A DNA stretch of 64,000 bases from Psychrobacter urativorans (GCF_904846675.1 NZ_CAJHBT010000004.1:88834-152833); one strand, 5' to 3'. Positions 46,426-56,454 are shown, counted from the stretch's first letter. The notes: generated by a model not told the origin, from the letters alone. Numbers and translations are program-made.

Positions 46426-46689
46426 AGCGATCCTTTATAGGGTAATGGCTAATAGGGGATATAGGTCTCGTTGGCTGCATTATAGCAGATACTGATATGA
46501 GCGTCGTATGGTAACGGGTTAAGGCATAGGAGACAAATAGGCTAATAAGTTTAAAACATAAAAGGCCAAGACATAAAAAAGCAAAACGCAAAATATATTT
46601 CACGTTCTGCCTATTCTTAAAGTTTTTCTAGACTTATCTGTGGACTTTATTTATTACGTTTTATTAGTAAATGCCTAGCTAATAAGATA

Positions 46690-47502
46690 CTAGTGGCGTG
46701 ATTTTTGATATAGCGGTGTTACTTTAGGCATCAAAGCTTGCAACTGAGCAATGCGATTGCTGCTCGATGGGTGAGTACTCAAGAATTGTGGGGGCTCGCC
46801 TTGGCTGGCACGTTGCATTTTTTGCCATAATGTAATTGCCGCTTGCGGGTTGTAACCGGCACGTGCCATTAGTTCTAGACCGATTTGGTCGGCTTCGCTT
46901 TCTTGCGTACGACTGTGCGGACGGCTTAGGCCAAAATCACCGGCGATGTTAGCCAATTGCGCCTGATCTTGAGAGAGACCGAAGACACTGGCAGCAACAC
47001 CGATACCGGTTTGAGTTGCATATTCGCGTGAGAGTCGTTCGCGTGAGTGTTCACGGAGCGCATGCGCCATTTCGTGACCCATAATTGCTGCAATCTCGTC
47101 ATCCGTCAAATTTAGACGATCAATGATGCCACTATAAAACATGATTTTGCCACCGGGCATTACAAAAGCATTCAACTCATTAGACTTAATAGCATGTACT
47201 TCCCATTTCCATTTCGCCGCATCGGGACGATAAACGCCGACTTGACCTACCAAACGGTTCGCGACATTTTTGAGGCGATTCAGTTGCGCAGTATTGGTAT
47301 CCAGTACGCCACTTTTGCGTGCTTCTTGAATGTTTTTATTATAACTTTGTGCTGAAAGTTCTAGAACTTCTTCGCTTGAGACCAATAAAAGCTGCTGACG
47401 GTCAACGCCAATCGCGCCAGTGCTGGTAGTACTGGTACAACCAGAGAGGGTTAGGACCGACAATGACGCCGCCATAACCGTAGTGGTAAGCATTTTTTTC
47501 AT
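46690..47502 (-). CDS. M48-family periplasmic metalloprotease lipoprotein
   Basis: A 270-residue zinc protease of the LoiP/YcaL type. The signal peptide ends in TLSGC (Cys22). The catalytic motif is MGHEMAHALREH with His143, Glu144 and His147; the third ligand is in ESEADQIGLELM. MPGGKIMFYSGI is also conserved. It probably degrades or helps assemble outer-membrane proteins. I set the start at 47502, 9 bases after GAGG; an ATG three codons upstream overlaps that site. Confidence 0.92.
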   Translation of the reverse strand: MKKMLTTTVMAASLSVLTLSGCTSTTSTGAIGVDRQQLLLVSSEEVLELSAQSYNKNIQEARKSGVLDTNTAQLNRLKNVANRLVGQVGVYRPDAAKWKWEVHAIKSNELNAFVMPGGKIMFYSGIIDRLNLTDDEIAAIMGHEMAHALREHSRERLSREYATQTGIGVAASVFGLSQDQAQLANIAGDFGLSRPHSRTQESEADQIGLELMARAGYNPQAAITLWQKMQRASQGEPPQFLSTHPSSSNRIAQLQALMPKVTPLYQKSRH

Positions 47503-47961
47503 AAGAAACATCCTCGCTGTAAAATATAAAATGGAACAAAAAGAAGCAGGCCAATTAGATTGGTAATTTAATTGGCCTTAGTATAATAATGATAAGCAAA
47601 CTAAACCAGTGCAGTAAAAGTAACAATATAACGCAGCATTGTAACTAAACTTGTTATGTATCGGTAACGAGTAACTATAGATAGTATCGTTTATGGGTTT
47701 AAACAAGGATCAACTAAGCCATCTGTATTCAAATTATTCCTCAAAGTTATCTCAATTTAGAGTATTAATAAGCTGAAAATCGAGATTAAGGTCACAAATT
47801 AGAATATTAGCTCAGAGTGTATGCTTTTTCATCAAAATTTATTTAAAATACAATAATTATTATTAAAATTATAAATGGTCATAAAATCAATAGTATGTGA
47901 TTAATATATCATTAGTTTCTGTAGAAACCCTCTCTAATCGCTCAGAATTTTAAAAAAATCA

Positions 47962-47989
47962 TTGACAGCGTCAGAATATTTGATAGAAT
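47962..47989 (+). promoter_or_regulatory. Sigma70 promoter of the tRNA-Gly gene
   Basis: TTGACA (47962-47967), a 16-base spacer and TAGAAT (47984-47989), followed by the tRNA about 88 bases on. The remaining upstream interval 47503-47961 is AT-rich and shows no gene. Confidence 0.7.
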
Positions 47990-48076
47990 AGCCAGCCTAT
48001 CGAGACAACGTTGTTATTAAATATCACGGTTCACAAGAACTAAGATGCAAAGCAGCTTTGATATACGATAGATTAA

Positions 48077-48151
48077 GCGGGAATAGCTCAGTGGTAGAGC
48101 ATAACCTTGCCAAGGTTGGGGTCGAGAGTTCGAATCTCTTTTCCCGCTCCA
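48077..48151 (+). tRNA. tRNA-Gly (GCC anticodon)
   Basis: The acceptor stem GCGGGAA pairs with TTCCCGC. The D-arm AGCTCAGTGGTAGAGC is present, with anticodon loop CTTGCCAAG reading GCC. The T-arm contains GTTCGAATC. The discriminator base is T and CCA is encoded. A promoter lies upstream and a terminator directly downstream, so it is a single-tRNA unit. No integrase gene or duplicated tRNA end is seen nearby. Confidence 0.97.
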
Positions 48152-48172
48152 AATATGGTTTTGTAAAAAGCG

Positions 48173-48207
48173 AAAAAGCCTCACTATATATATAGTGAGG
48201 CTTTTTT
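48173..48207 (+). terminator. Terminator after tRNA-Gly
   Basis: AAAAAGCCTCACTATA pairs with TATAGTGAGGCTTTTT, with extra T residues. The following bases up to 48509 hold no recognisable feature other than the leader of the SDR gene. Confidence 0.92.
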
Positions 48208-48509
48208 ATGGCTGAACGCTTTTGCTTCTAACCTATAAATAATAGGCAATAACTAACAATTAATTGCTGATAAACAATGAGCTGTTTGAGTGAAATACTG
48301 GTGGTAGAGTAGTAGAGTAGTTAAACGGCTATAAACCGTTACAAAAAGCGAGCGAACTTAACACAGTTAATTTAGCCAATCCGCGCATACTTATATCTCG
48401 ACAATATTTAGTTCTACTTATATTAAATTAAGTTAGATTTTAATAACTATTATTAATTATCATATCTTAATAATACAAAAAATAATAAGTACTATAAAGA
48501 GGACTTCTC

Positions 48510-49310
48510 ATGAAAGTGCAAGAATTTAAACATAAAGAATTTAACGAATTATTTGATTTGTCTGGAAAGACTGCAATTATCACAGGTGGCGCTAACGGTA
48601 TCGGTAAAGCGACAGCCCTACGATTGGCACAGGCTGGCGCTAATATCGCTATTGCTGATTTAAAATTAGATGATGCTAAAGAAGCTATCAAAGACATCGA
48701 AAAGTTTGGGGTTAAAAGTCTAGCGGTAGAATGCAATATCTTAAAAGATGATGACTTAGTAGCGATGGTCGATAAAGTCATGTCAGAATTTGGCTGCATT
48801 AATATTCTGATCAATAATGCTGGTGGTGGCGCGGGCGGTCAAGAAAATCCGTTCAAAATCTCAGTTGATGACTTTCGTCGTGACTTTGAATTGAACGTTT
48901 TCAGTGGCTGGCGTCTATGTCAATTATGTGTGCCGCATATGAAAGAATCAGGCTACGGTGCGATCGTGTTTACTACTTCTATGGCAAGTATTAATAAAGA
49001 CCCTGATATCAGTGGCTATGCAGCATCAAAAGCAGCCGTCAATCACATGGTGGCAAATTTAGCCCATGACTTCGGACCTGAAGTGCGTATTAATGCGGTC
49101 GGTCCTGGTGCCACTCGTACTGACGCGCTAAAATCAGTACTAACCCCAAAGATTGAAAAAAGCATGCTTGCGCATACACCTATCCATCGTTTGGGTGAAG
49201 CAGACGATATTGCCGGTGCGATGCTATATTTTGCCTCGCCAATATCTGAATGGGTCAGTGGCCAAACACTATTTGTGAATGGTGGTGGCGTGCAAACGCT
49301 TGACCAATAA
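48510..49310 (+). CDS. SDR oxidoreductase, 7-alpha-hydroxysteroid dehydrogenase-like
   Basis: A 266-residue classical short-chain dehydrogenase. The cofactor motif is TGGANGIG at 25-32 and INNAG is at 101-105. The catalytic Ser157 (TTSMAS), Tyr170 and Lys174 (GYAASKAA) are all present. Asp50 at the end of strand 2 (IADLKLD) favours NAD. The overall pattern is nearest the HdhA type, but environmental members act on varied secondary alcohols. The ribosome site is AGAGGA. It is monocistronic with its own terminator. Confidence 0.88.
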   Translation: MKVQEFKHKEFNELFDLSGKTAIITGGANGIGKATALRLAQAGANIAIADLKLDDAKEAIKDIEKFGVKSLAVECNILKDDDLVAMVDKVMSEFGCINILINNAGGGAGGQENPFKISVDDFRRDFELNVFSGWRLCQLCVPHMKESGYGAIVFTTSMASINKDPDISGYAASKAAVNHMVANLAHDFGPEVRINAVGPGATRTDALKSVLTPKIEKSMLAHTPIHRLGEADDIAGAMLYFASPISEWVSGQTLFVNGGGVQTLDQ

Positions 49311-49376
49311 ATATCAAATAAACGTATAAGAATTTTTTGAGTAAACAGCCTTTTATTACATAAGACTTTAGTAAAC

Positions 49377-49417
49377 AAAAAGCGCGATCTTGTTATGACA
49401 AGGTCGCGCTTTTTTTA
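49377..49417. terminator. Bidirectional terminator after the SDR gene
   Basis: AAAAGCGCGATCTTGT pairs with ACAAGGTCGCGCTTTT (one G-T pair) around TATG, with A and T flanks; it serves the SDR gene and the opposing DUF962 gene. Confidence 0.92.
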
Positions 49418-49451
49418 TTGCCTATTTTTAAGTTTATCAACTTTAAGTTGC

Positions 49452-49904
49452 TTACTCTTTATGTCGTTCATTTCTCATCAGGCTATTAGCAACCCAGGCT
49501 GGACCAATTAATAAAAACTGTAAATCTTCAAAAAATGAGGGTTTTTTACCTTCGATTTTATGACCAACGAACTGCCCAATCCAAGCAATAACAAATATAC
49601 TAGCCCAAACTTTGAAGCTCAATGGCAGAAATGCCATCACTGACAGGCAAATTAAGATGAATATACCCATCGCCATAAATAATGGCGTGGAGAGCTGCAT
49701 GTAAAATAGCAATACTAAAGCGCTCAGGGCTAAAGTAAACCAGACCGATAATGACATGCCCATGCCTAAGATACTGACAAAGATAGTGGGCACACATAGC
49801 CAATGGATTTTTTTATTAACTAAGTTTTGATGACTGACGGCATATTCAGACAGCCACTGCTCCAGTGATCGCTTTGATATTCCCTGTTGACGAGTACGAG
49901 ACAT
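49452..49904 (-). CDS. DUF962/Mpo1-like membrane protein
   Basis: A 150-residue membrane protein. The DUF962 pattern is visible: LSEYAVSHQNLVNKKIHWL with conserved histidines, then GQFVGHKIEGKKPSFFEDL and LLIGPAWV. Yeast Mpo1 is an iron-dependent dioxygenase acting on 2-hydroxy fatty acids, and the His residues in HQN, IHW and GHKIEG match the ligand pattern. ATG 49904 follows AAGGAGG by six bases; an upstream in-frame ATG at 49940 lacks a ribosome site. Four hydrophobic helices are evident. Confidence 0.85.
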   Translation of the reverse strand: MSRTRQQGISKRSLEQWLSEYAVSHQNLVNKKIHWLCVPTIFVSILGMGMSLSVWFTLALSALVLLFYMQLSTPLFMAMGIFILICLSVMAFLPLSFKVWASIFVIAWIGQFVGHKIEGKKPSFFEDLQFLLIGPAWVANSLMRNERHKE

Positions 49905-50038
49905 ACTAACCTCCTTGTTAGTGAATGAACGATTAAACACTACTACTAATTAAACAGTGCTAATAACCTTTGTAGCACTATTCAAGCCAGTCCGCCACTT
50001 TTTGTCTAATTATTATCTCTTATACCTAGTCATTATCT

Positions 50039-50791
50039 TTATACCACTGCTGCCTTTAGTGCATCTTGTTCGCTACGATGCCATTCATAGAGGCCAACAA
50101 ATGAATTCACTTGGTAAACCATAGTCTGAATGGCAAAAATATAGTTGCCCGACATTAAGTTTACGGTCAACCAGACGAAGTTTGAAATAATCCATAACCA
50201 CCAGTTAAATGAATACCGTAAAATCATGGCCGCTTGTGCAGTAATTGATAATATAAAGGCGATAACGTTAATCCAAAAGAAAGAAATAAAGCCCAAAAAC
50301 AGACTGTTGTCATCTTCTACTACCGCAAAGCCATAGCTAGCAAGTAAGTTATTGATAGTTGGGAACAGTGCCAGACCAATGATCATAAAGGTACCAGTAA
50401 TCAACCAAACCCATTTGTTAGCTGATTTGGGTATCATATCGCCATCAGCGTCGGTATTCTTAGACCAATAAAATAGACCGTAGACGTGCGTAAAGAAGTT
50501 AAATAGCGGCGCGAGCATCAGACCTACAGAACCTGCAGTCGCTTGTACCACAACTTCACCTGAGGTCGCTGCCATACCAAAACCATTACCCATGATATTT
50601 TTTCGGAATGACAGTGATACCACACAGACCAAGCCGATAAAGGACACGCCTAAATAAAACATATCTAGTGTAGTGTGCTCAGTGGTTACCCAAAAACCTG
50701 CGGATAAGGCGGCGACCCCGCAGATGAACCAAGTGACAATCCATTGCATCGACCATTTTCTGGTGATGTTGTCCAATAACTGAATGCGCAT
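50039..50791 (-). CDS. pnuC: Nicotinamide riboside transporter PnuC
   Basis: A 250-residue inner-membrane protein with about seven helices. The PnuC substrate motif NWWLWIISNFVWL (W-x-x-W-N type) is followed by QTMVYQVNSFVGLYEW. PnuC carries nicotinamide riboside inward by facilitated diffusion, and the NadR kinase traps it. The nadR-like gene lies 151 bases upstream on the same strand, which supports the substrate. I chose ATG 50791, preceded by GAGGA; an ATG 19 codons earlier gives an atypical N-terminus. Confidence 0.92.
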   Translation of the reverse strand: MRIQLLDNITRKWSMQWIVTWFICGVAALSAGFWVTTEHTTLDMFYLGVSFIGLVCVVSLSFRKNIMGNGFGMAATSGEVVVQATAGSVGLMLAPLFNFFTHVYGLFYWSKNTDADGDMIPKSANKWVWLITGTFMIIGLALFPTINNLLASYGFAVVEDDNSLFLGFISFFWINVIAFILSITAQAAMILRYSFNWWLWIISNFVWLTVNLMSGNYIFAIQTMVYQVNSFVGLYEWHRSEQDALKAAVV

Positions 50792-50942
50792 AACTCTATT
50801 GTCCTCAAAATGGCACTTAAAAATTGCTATCAGCCCTATAGTCATCAAGGTGCTGATAATAAAATTATTATTATAAATTTAGTATTACTAAATCGGTCTT
50901 TTTAAATATCTGTTTTTGAATACATAAACTACGAATATTTTA

Positions 50943-51983
50943 TTATTTGCCATAAATATGCTGGTCGATAAAGGTGACGGCTTGCTGATAGCGCGCATCG
51001 TAGTCGGGCTTATCAATCAGATGCGGCTGGATATTATGACGGGAAAAAATATCTAATAACCGTTGCTCAAAACGTCCGCGTGCATCAGGATTACCTAATG
51101 AGCGCATGCCATCAGCGACCCACGGCGTATTATTATCGAGCATTATGGTATGGTCTAAACGAAACTCATCGACACAGGCGCTGACAAATGGATGGGTGCG
51201 TCCTTCATATTCTTCACAAAACGCTTGCGTCGTCACAAAGTCAGTATCAATAATAGTTACCGGCGCGGTGGCATTAGCAGCGGCCTTACGTATGGCTTGG
51301 GCGTGATTGAGTGCAATCGGGCCATAGTCGCTGTATTGCAGCCCAATCTCGCTACCACCCAAATCTGTACCTACATAAAGCCGTCCCATCTCCAGCACAA
51401 AGCTGGCACCATAATAATTGGCAAGTTTATGCACTAAGGTCGTCTTACCTGAGCTTTCACCGCCGACAATAGCAACCGTTTTAGTATAATCGCCACGCGC
51501 TTGCGGATGAATCGCTGACCAATGAGCAATGGGGTCACGAGCAATCGCATAAGAGTCAAACTCTGGCTGTAGCGGAGTAGTGATGACATTCATGAGCAGC
51601 TGCTCACGCGTACCGTCCTGCGCTAACGAGTGATTTTCTGCGACGAACAATACTGTATCTGTGGGCAAGCTGAGCTCACCAATAATACGCTGCAGTTTGG
51701 CATTACTCGCAGTGATATCTATTGAGACTTCATCGAAGCTTTCATGTAAGGGTAGCGCGATTTCATTGGTCGTATGAATCTGAATAAACGGCAGCTCAGC
51801 ACAAGCCATCTGTAGCCAGCGCGCCTTATCTTGAAGCGTAATGGTGAAGTCAGGATGCGGCGAAGGATGTTTGGTAATGATAATGTGTAAGCTCTTTGCC
51901 TGTCCAGCAGCGTCCAAAATACTACGTATCTGTCCTAGATGTAGCGGCTCGAAATGACCGATTATAATACCTGTGTTGACCAT
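50943..51983 (-). CDS. nadR: NadR-like NMN adenylyltransferase/ribosylnicotinamide kinase
   Basis: A 346-residue two-domain protein. The N-terminal nucleotidyltransferase starts with GHFEPLHLGQ, a variant of GxFxPxHxGH. The C-terminal kinase has the P-loop GGESSGKTT at 174-182, then VLEMGRLYVG and IIDTDFVTTQAF. It lacks the N-terminal DNA-binding helix-turn-helix of enteric NadR, so it is an enzyme only. It phosphorylates nicotinamide riboside and may adenylate NMN to NAD. The last residue of the HxGH motif is Gln18, so adenylyltransferase activity is uncertain. Its neighbour pnuC supplies the substrate. Confidence 0.9.
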   Translation of the reverse strand: MVNTGIIIGHFEPLHLGQIRSILDAAGQAKSLHIIITKHPSPHPDFTITLQDKARWLQMACAELPFIQIHTTNEIALPLHESFDEVSIDITASNAKLQRIIGELSLPTDTVLFVAENHSLAQDGTREQLLMNVITTPLQPEFDSYAIARDPIAHWSAIHPQARGDYTKTVAIVGGESSGKTTLVHKLANYYGASFVLEMGRLYVGTDLGGSEIGLQYSDYGPIALNHAQAIRKAAANATAPVTIIDTDFVTTQAFCEEYEGRTHPFVSACVDEFRLDHTIMLDNNTPWVADGMRSLGNPDARGRFEQRLLDIFSRHNIQPHLIDKPDYDARYQQAVTFIDQHIYGK

Positions 51984-52560
51984 AATAGCCCTTATATTAC
52001 CGGGTATGAAGTGACAGTGGATTTATCATATAAATTATCTATCAGCATGGTATAAAGGTTTGCGTGCTGATACAGGTGGGTTATTGTAAATATGCAGACC
52101 ATTACAATGGTTAGTTGTAAAGACAGGAACAATTAACATCAGCAGTTTTATATTGAGGCTGACACTCTAAAGTTAATACACTAAAGCCAAAGATATCAAT
52201 AACATAAAACATGAAGTAAATAATAATAAAAATTAATAAGATTTATTAATAAGTTTACTATTATAGAATGAAGGAGCTGTTAAGTGTCTAGTAATAGAAC
52301 AGCAGAGTAATAGTAATAACTCAGTAACAAACCATTATCTGAAATATTTTGAAATATTTATTTAAAATCAGGGTGTTACAAGCTACTAATGAGAGATAAG
52401 AGCAAGTTTGGTTAGCATAAAGTCACAAAGCACACCTACTTAGCCAACAGTCAATATTCAATTGCTTGCTATAATTATTACTAAGTTAAACGGACTAATA
52501 ACTAATTAAAATAATTGTTAAATTAAAACTTAATAAAACTAAGAAAGAGAGGTATGAGTT
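51984..52560. other. AT-rich gene-free interval
   Basis: 577 bases between divergent nadR and the PspC gene. I see no reading frame with a ribosome site, no RNA motif and no strong repeat; only regulatory sequence is expected. Confidence 0.5.
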
Positions 52561-52773
52561 TTGGCTAAATTAGCAAAGTTACATCGCTCGAAGAATAATA
52601 AAATGATTGCTGGTGTGATGGGCGGTATCGCAGAATATGCAGGCTGGTCGCCAATGTGGGTGCGGTTATTGTTTGTGGTCATTTCTTCCTTAAGTGCAGC
52701 GGTACCAGGTATCTTGATTTATATTGTTCTATGGATTGTTATGCCAAAAGTTAGCAGCCAATCTTATCAGTAA
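52561..52773 (+). CDS. PspC-domain membrane protein
   Basis: A 70-residue PspC-domain protein. The pattern LHRSKNNKMIAGVMGGIAEY, then WVRLLFVV, is the signature, followed by a long hydrophobic helix ending in IVLWIVMPK. PspC proteins sit in the inner membrane and take part in envelope stress sensing. It begins with TTG at 52561, 8 bases after AAGAGAGG; an ATG just upstream is out of frame and stops after four codons. No pspA or pspB neighbour is present. Confidence 0.87.
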   Translation: MAKLAKLHRSKNNKMIAGVMGGIAEYAGWSPMWVRLLFVVISSLSAAVPGILIYIVLWIVMPKVSSQSYQ

Positions 52774-52905
52774 GTGCAAGTCAGTAAGTATGAATTAATA
52801 AGTACAAACAGATTCAATATTTAATTTTGATAAAGACATAGAACTAGTAGCTTATAAAAAACAAAAGCCTGATGCAACAGGATACCGGTATTACACTTTT
52901 CCTCC

Positions 52906-52938
52906 TACCCAGATGTTCATTCATCTGGGTATTTTTTT
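52906..52938 (+). terminator. Terminator with a preceding CCTCC tract
   Basis: TACCCAGATG pairs with CATCTGGGTA around TTCATT, followed by seven T residues. Just before it is TTTTCCTCCTACCC, complementary to ribosome sites. It may end pspC, 130 bases upstream, or a small RNA. The rest of the interval 52774-53186 is the glyQ leader with no clear element. Confidence 0.85.
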
Positions 52939-53186
52939 GTTGTATAAGGTGTATGAAAGGTTTTGAAGTAGTCACATACGTAGTTGCCATTACTGTTATA
53001 AGGCATTAATGATGAGCGTATTCTTAACCGCGATATAAATTTAATTACTGTAAATATGGATAAAATAGCCATTTTTTAGTAAGGTAAGCAGGCTAATAGT
53101 TGAGCGGCCGAACGTGCCGCAGCAACTTTAAATATTAACTTTGATTGGCTTTAGTCAAAAACTCCTCATTCCACAGTGATTTTCCT

Positions 53187-54266
53187 ATGAATTCCCAAAC
53201 GCTGACCTTCCAAGATTTGATTTTAACCTTACAAAATTACTGGGCGGATAAGGGCTGCGTGATACTGCAGCCTTACGATATGGAAGTAGGTGCGGGTACT
53301 TTTCATACCGCTACCTTCCTGCGCTCTTTAGGGCCTGAGCGCTGGAATGCTGCTTACGTGCAGCCGTCACGTCGCCCAACTGATGGGCGCTATGGTGATA
53401 ATCCTAACCGTCTGCAGCATTATTATCAGTTCCAAGTGGTACTTAAGCCCAATCCACCCAATATGCAAGAGCTGTATTTAGGCTCGCTAAAAGCCATAGG
53501 TATTGACCCGCTAGTGCATGACGTGCGTTTTGTCGAAGACAACTGGGAGTCGCCAACGCTAGGGGCGTGGGGTCTCGGTTGGGAGATTTGGCTTAATGGT
53601 ATGGAAGTCACCCAGTTTACTTACTTCCAGCAAGTCGGCGGTATTGAGTGCTTCCCAGTCACCGGCGAGATTACTTATGGTCTTGAGCGCTTAGCAATGT
53701 ATGTGCAAGGCGTCGATAGTGTTTATGACTTGGTATGGGCGGACGGTGAGTTTGGCCGCGTTACTTATGGTGATGTTTTTCATCAAAACGAAGTAGAGCA
53801 GTCCACTTATAACTTTGAGCATGCCGATGTGCCAAAAATGGGTGAGCTATTTGATTTTTATGAGCAGCAAGCGGATAAGTTGGTTGACGCAGGTTTGCCA
53901 TTACCCGCTTATGAGATGGTGCTAAAAGCGTCGCATGCCTTTAATCTACTGGATGCTCGTGGCGCCATTTCGGTCACTGAACGTCAGCGTTTTATCCTAC
54001 GAGTACGTACTTTATCGCGGAAGGTTGCTTTGGGCTATGTTGAAGCACGCGCAAAATTGGGCTTTCCGTTAGCGGATGAGGCACATCGCCAAGCGGCCTT
54101 GGATAAGTATTTGCCCAAAGAAGCTAGTGGCTCAGAAGGCAGTAAAAAAGAAAGTAACGATACGAATGCCGATAAAGCTGCTAAAGATTCCGGTAAAGGC
54201 AAAGCGGCTAAAAATAAAACTAATAAAGCCAATGACACTAATAATGCTACAGACGATAATAAATAG
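53187..54266 (+). CDS. glyQ: Glycyl-tRNA synthetase alpha subunit with C-terminal tail
   Basis: A 359-residue catalytic subunit of the alpha2beta2 glycyl-tRNA synthetase. The class II core is intact: [14 protein letters not shown], then [18 protein letters not shown] and [17 protein letters not shown]. The family is about 300 residues long; here about 50 extra residues from 310 on are rich in Lys, Asn, Asp and Ala ([18 protein letters not shown]). ATG 53187 matches the family N-terminus; the TTG at 53145 would add 14 residues. glyS follows after 9 bases. Confidence 0.96.
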   Translation: MNSQTLTFQDLILTLQNYWADKGCVILQPYDMEVGAGTFHTATFLRSLGPERWNAAYVQPSRRPTDGRYGDNPNRLQHYYQFQVVLKPNPPNMQELYLGSLKAIGIDPLVHDVRFVEDNWESPTLGAWGLGWEIWLNGMEVTQFTYFQQVGGIECFPVTGEITYGLERLAMYVQGVDSVYDLVWADGEFGRVTYGDVFHQNEVEQSTYNFEHADVPKMGELFDFYEQQADKLVDAGLPLPAYEMVLKASHAFNLLDARGAISVTERQRFILRVRTLSRKVALGYVEARAKLGFPLADEAHRQAALDKYLPKEASGSEGSKKESNDTNADKAAKDSGKGKAAKNKTNKANDTNNATDDNK

Positions 54267-54275
54267 GAGCATCCC

Positions 54276-56369
54276 ATGACCACCATTTTGTTTGAACTGG
54301 GGTGTGAAGAACTGCCTCCAAAGAGCCTAAAACCTCTACGTGACGCGCTACAAGCTAGTGTTACTGCCCAGCTAAACGACGCTAACATTAACTTCGATAG
54401 TATGAAAGCCTTTGCGGCACCGCGCCGCTTGGCACTACAGATTCATGGTATTGCTGATAAACAACCTGACCGCAGCGAGCAAAAGCGCGGCCCTGCTATT
54501 AAAGCCGCCTTTGATGCGGAAGGTAATCCGACGCGTGCGGCATCGGGCTTTGCTAAAGGTTTGGGTATTGATCCAAGCGCGCTAATCACTATTAATATGG
54601 ACAAAGGCGACTATGTCGGCTATGAGCAAATCATTCATGGAAGGGCGACCACTGAGCTACTACCACAGATATTTCAGACGGCACTCGATAATTTGCCAAT
54701 TGCGAAACGTATGCGTTCAGGCACCAGCCGCAACGAGTTTGTACGTCCGGTACAGTGGGCGGTACTCATGCAAGATGACAGCGTAATTGATGGTACTATT
54801 CAAGGTCATCAGACAGGCAAGCAAACGCGTGGACATCGTTTCCACAGTCCCGACTATCATACGATTAACCATGCCAATGACTATGAGTCATTACTAGACA
54901 GCCTAAAAGTCGTTGCTGATTTTGATAAGCGCCAAATGCTGATTAATAATCAAGTGAAAGCCTTGGCAGACGAGATTAATACCAATGCGATTGTACCGCA
55001 GAGTTTATTGGATGAAGTGACCGCTTTGGTTGATTTCCCCATTGCTTTGCGTGCCAGCTTTGAGCCGCGATTTTTACAAGTACCGCAAGAAGCGCTTATC
55101 TCAACCATGCAGGCGGATCAAAAGTATTTTTGTCTGACCGATAAAGACGGCACATTGCAACCTTACTTCATTTTCATTACCAATATTGAATCAAAAGATG
55201 CCAGCCAAATCATTGAAGGTAATGAGAAGGTTGTGCGTCCGCGTCTAGCTGATGCTGAGTTCTTTTTCTTACAAGATCAGAAGCAGCCGTTGTTCGCGTT
55301 GACCGAAAGTCTAAAAACTCGCGTATTCCAAGATCAGCTGGGTACTATTTGGGAAAAATCTGAACGAATTGCCAAGCTTGCCGCCTTTATCGCCGCTTTA
55401 TTGCAGAAACAAGGCAAGCAAATTGATATTGATGAAACGGCACGCGCGGCTATGTTATCAAAAGCTGATTTAGCAAGCTCGCTAGTCGGTGAATATCCTG
55501 ATTTGCAAGGTATCGCTGGCACTTATTATGCGCGCCTTAATAATGAGCCTGAAGCCGTTGCTGCTAGTTTGGAAGAGCAGTATCTGCCGAAGTTTAGCGG
55601 TGACGTGTTACCACAAACGCCTATTGGGATTTGTCTAGCATTGGCGGATCGCTTAGATACGTTAGTGGGTATTTTCGCCATTGACCAAGCACCTACTGGC
55701 TCAAAAGACCCGTTTAGTTTACGCCGCTCAGCCATTGGTATTTTACGTATTTTGATTGAAAAGCGGCTGCCAATTAATTTAGTTGCTCTAGTAGAACAAG
55801 CGATAAAAAACTACGCCAGCGAGGAAGTAAGCAAAATCACTAAAATGGGTGATACTTTTACCCAAGTGATGGCGTTCTTAAATTCTCGTTATCGGGCAAT
55901 GTATACTGAGCAAGGTGTCAGAGTCGATACCATTCAGGCGGTGCAAGCGATTAATCCGCATATGCCGCTTGATTTTGATCAGCGTATTCGCGCCGTGCAA
56001 GCATTTAGTGAGCTACCACAAGCGGAACAGCTTGCTGACTCTAACAAGCGCGTGGCCAATATTCTTGCTAAATCTGAGGCTGCCGTTGCTGATTCGGTTA
56101 ATGAGGCGCTACTGTCTGAGCCTGCTGAACAGGCATTGTATAGTGCAGTTCACCAAGCGCGAACGGCTGTGACACCATTATTAGAGCAAGCCAATTACAC
56201 TCAAGTACTGCAAACTTTGGCCAGCTTAGATGTGCCGTTAACCCAGTTCTTTGACGGCGTGATGGTCAATAGTGAAGATGCCACACTCAAAAATAATCGC
56301 TTGGCGTTATTGAAACAAGTACGGGCATTGTTCCTGACGGTAGCTGATATTAGTGAGCTACAATTATAA
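54276..56369 (+). CDS. glyS: Glycyl-tRNA synthetase beta subunit
   Basis: A 697-residue beta subunit, which binds and recognises tRNA-Gly. The N-terminus TTILFELGCEELPPKSLKPL is diagnostic, as are APRRLALQIHGI and the HD-type motif region DLQGIAGTYYAR and GSKDPFSLRRSAIGILRIL. It ends in an anticodon-binding DALR-type domain (FFDGVMVNSEDATLKNNRLAL). It lies 9 bases after glyQ with ribosome site AGGAG; the two form an operon ending at the terminator near 56.4 kb. Confidence 0.97.
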   Translation: MTTILFELGCEELPPKSLKPLRDALQASVTAQLNDANINFDSMKAFAAPRRLALQIHGIADKQPDRSEQKRGPAIKAAFDAEGNPTRAASGFAKGLGIDPSALITINMDKGDYVGYEQIIHGRATTELLPQIFQTALDNLPIAKRMRSGTSRNEFVRPVQWAVLMQDDSVIDGTIQGHQTGKQTRGHRFHSPDYHTINHANDYESLLDSLKVVADFDKRQMLINNQVKALADEINTNAIVPQSLLDEVTALVDFPIALRASFEPRFLQVPQEALISTMQADQKYFCLTDKDGTLQPYFIFITNIESKDASQIIEGNEKVVRPRLADAEFFFLQDQKQPLFALTESLKTRVFQDQLGTIWEKSERIAKLAAFIAALLQKQGKQIDIDETARAAMLSKADLASSLVGEYPDLQGIAGTYYARLNNEPEAVAASLEEQYLPKFSGDVLPQTPIGICLALADRLDTLVGIFAIDQAPTGSKDPFSLRRSAIGILRILIEKRLPINLVALVEQAIKNYASEEVSKITKMGDTFTQVMAFLNSRYRAMYTEQGVRVDTIQAVQAINPHMPLDFDQRIRAVQAFSELPQAEQLADSNKRVANILAKSEAAVADSVNEALLSEPAEQALYSAVHQARTAVTPLLEQANYTQVLQTLASLDVPLTQFFDGVMVNSEDATLKNNRLALLKQVRALFLTVADISELQL

Positions 56370-56422
56370 GTTAGTTGCTATAAAATTGTTGTTATGAAAC
56401 GCTTAATCTTATTTTATCTGCA

Positions 56423-56454
56423 TAAAAAAACTGGCTACGGAAGTCAGTTTTTTT
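56423..56454. terminator. Terminator after glyS
   Basis: AAAAAAACTGGCT pairs with AGTCAGTTTTTTT (one G-T pair) around ACGGA, with flanking A and T runs. Confidence 0.88.

Noticed and set aside
46412..46603. 63-codon minus-strand frame upstream of bolA
   Set aside because: No clear ribosome site, overlaps the bolA start and has no recognisable domain; most likely leader sequence.
48077..48151. tRNA-Gly as an integration site for a mobile island
   Set aside because: No integrase, no repeated tRNA 3' end and only ordinary genes follow.
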